Part shown: piece by piece, positions 32,326 to 32,678 of the stretch
Layout: each line of letters opens with the position of its first letter
Numbering within the stretch: position 1 is the first letter of the stretch
NCBI GenBank assembly: GCA_902362365.1
Contig: CABIVQ010000038.1
Span: forward strand, 1-32,678
DNA: 32,678 nt
Source of the DNA: Clostridiaceae bacterium
GTDB taxonomy: Bacteria > Bacillota > Clostridia > Peptostreptococcales > Peptostreptococcaceae
Direction of reading: 5' to 3'
Notes under the pieces: model-generated
Seen by the model: the letters and a program-made list of their open reading frames with translations, nothing else
What the model was told of the DNA's origin: nothing
The model's database searches: none
Translations under genes and position numbers: made by a program

Positions 32326-32354
32326 ATTGTAATTATAAATTAATTCTATTTCAA
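32326..32354 (-). promoter_or_regulatory. sigma-A promoter of the zinc-ribbon/SAP-like pair
   Basis: The minus strand carries TTGAAA (32354-32349), a 17-nt spacer and TACAAT (32331-32326), about 70 bp before the zinc-ribbon ATG. Confidence 0.55.
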
Positions 32355-32358
32355 CAAT

Positions 32359-32678
32359 CTATAATAAATCTATTTTATTTAATTCTAAATATACAATTAA
32401 CTCATTTTCATTTAAACCTACTTTATAATCCGAGTCGATTTTAATATCATTTTTTAATAATATAAAATTTTTTAGATATTATCAATTCAAAATGCAAAAC
32501 TAGTCAGCAAGTGAACAAAACTGGATCATTTATATAAGTTTGTTTATCTTATTTTGACTATATTTATTTCATATAATAATTAGCAATTACTATATAACTC
32601 GTTGTGCTAGTTAATTTTTACAATAATAAAACTCCAACAAATATAGTATCCTAAGATTGCATCACCAATCTAAAGGAG
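32359..32678. other. right-end intergenic stretch, no supported gene
   Basis: Very AT-rich. The only coding-like trace is a minus-strand frame of about 37 codons ending at 32359 (VGLNENELIVYLELNKIDLL) with no start or ribosome site, possibly the tail of a lost gene. The window ends in AAAGGAG on the plus strand, which could be the ribosome site of a gene beyond the edge. Confidence 0.4.

Noticed and set aside
32359..32475. Minus-strand coding-like tail of about 37 codons
   Set aside because: Too short, with no start and no ribosome site; kept only as a possible remnant in the right-end note.
1..32678. CRISPR arrays, tRNA or rRNA genes, insertion sequences, prophage
   Set aside because: I found no regularly spaced direct repeats with spacers, no tRNA-like or rRNA-like stretches, and no transposase, integrase or phage structural genes.

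Overview
The window is AT-rich, low-GC Firmicute DNA. Shine-Dalgarno sites are strong (AGGAGG or GGAGG type), TTG and GTG starts are used in places, and the gene content is clostridial: a PAS-containing [FeFe]-hydrogenase-like protein, a YqeC/MocA/MoeA-like trio for molybdenum hydroxylase maturation, QueT, DUF362 and NhaA. I infer a member of Clostridia, probably Peptostreptococcaceae; the sequence alone does not fix the genus. Almost everything lies on the minus strand. The plus strand carries an aminotransferase, NhaA, two small unrecognised genes and one short gene remnant.

Layout: (1) 1-1202 is decayed: a small minus-strand gene with an in-frame TAG but an excellent promoter and a terminator, and a homoserine dehydrogenase pseudogene. 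(2) 1449-2651 is a class I/II aminotransferase. (3) 6477-2736 (minus) is a redox-signalling cluster: thioredoxin-like [2Fe-2S] ferredoxin, hydrogenase-like protein with ferredoxin, Fe-S and PAS domains, SpoIIE/PP2C-type phosphatase, and a coiled-coil protein. (4) 7502-6690 is an alpha/beta hydrolase and 7856-7647 a cold-shock protein. (5) 14297-8296 (minus) is a five-gene operon: M20 amidohydrolase, BMP lipoprotein, ABC ATPase and two permeases (Bmp/Nup-type nucleoside importer). Upstream of it is a leader-like or sRNA-like unit with its own promoter, a 22-bp perfect hairpin and a terminator. (6) 18036-14749 (minus) is a polysaccharide O-acetylation cluster (membrane protein with an Ig-like region, MBOAT acyltransferase, DHHW/AlgX-like protein). 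(7) 18076-18758 holds two divergently oriented gene fragments meeting at one junction, one with 36-nt repeats. (8) 20680-19055 is an ABC-F protein. (9) 24353-20853 is a decayed MMPL exporter / Pip-like protein / histidine kinase locus. (10) 26851-24527 is YqeC, a MocA-like nucleotidyltransferase and a MoeA-like protein. (11) 28442-26958 is queT behind a preQ1-I riboswitch with a terminator, followed without a visible terminator by a degenerate FtsZ-like gene. (12) 28514-32257 holds a small basic-tailed protein, DUF362, NhaA, a small gene with an in-frame TGA, a SAP-like protein and a zinc-ribbon protein.

The most interesting items are the FtsZ-fold protein without the GTP-binding signature in a preQ1-controlled operon, the hydrogenase-sensor/phosphatase cluster whose H-cluster motif lacks the proton-transfer cysteine, and the short RNA unit ahead of the transporter operon. 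The density of single-lesion pseudogenes suggests recent relaxed selection, or base-calling errors that would need checking in reads.
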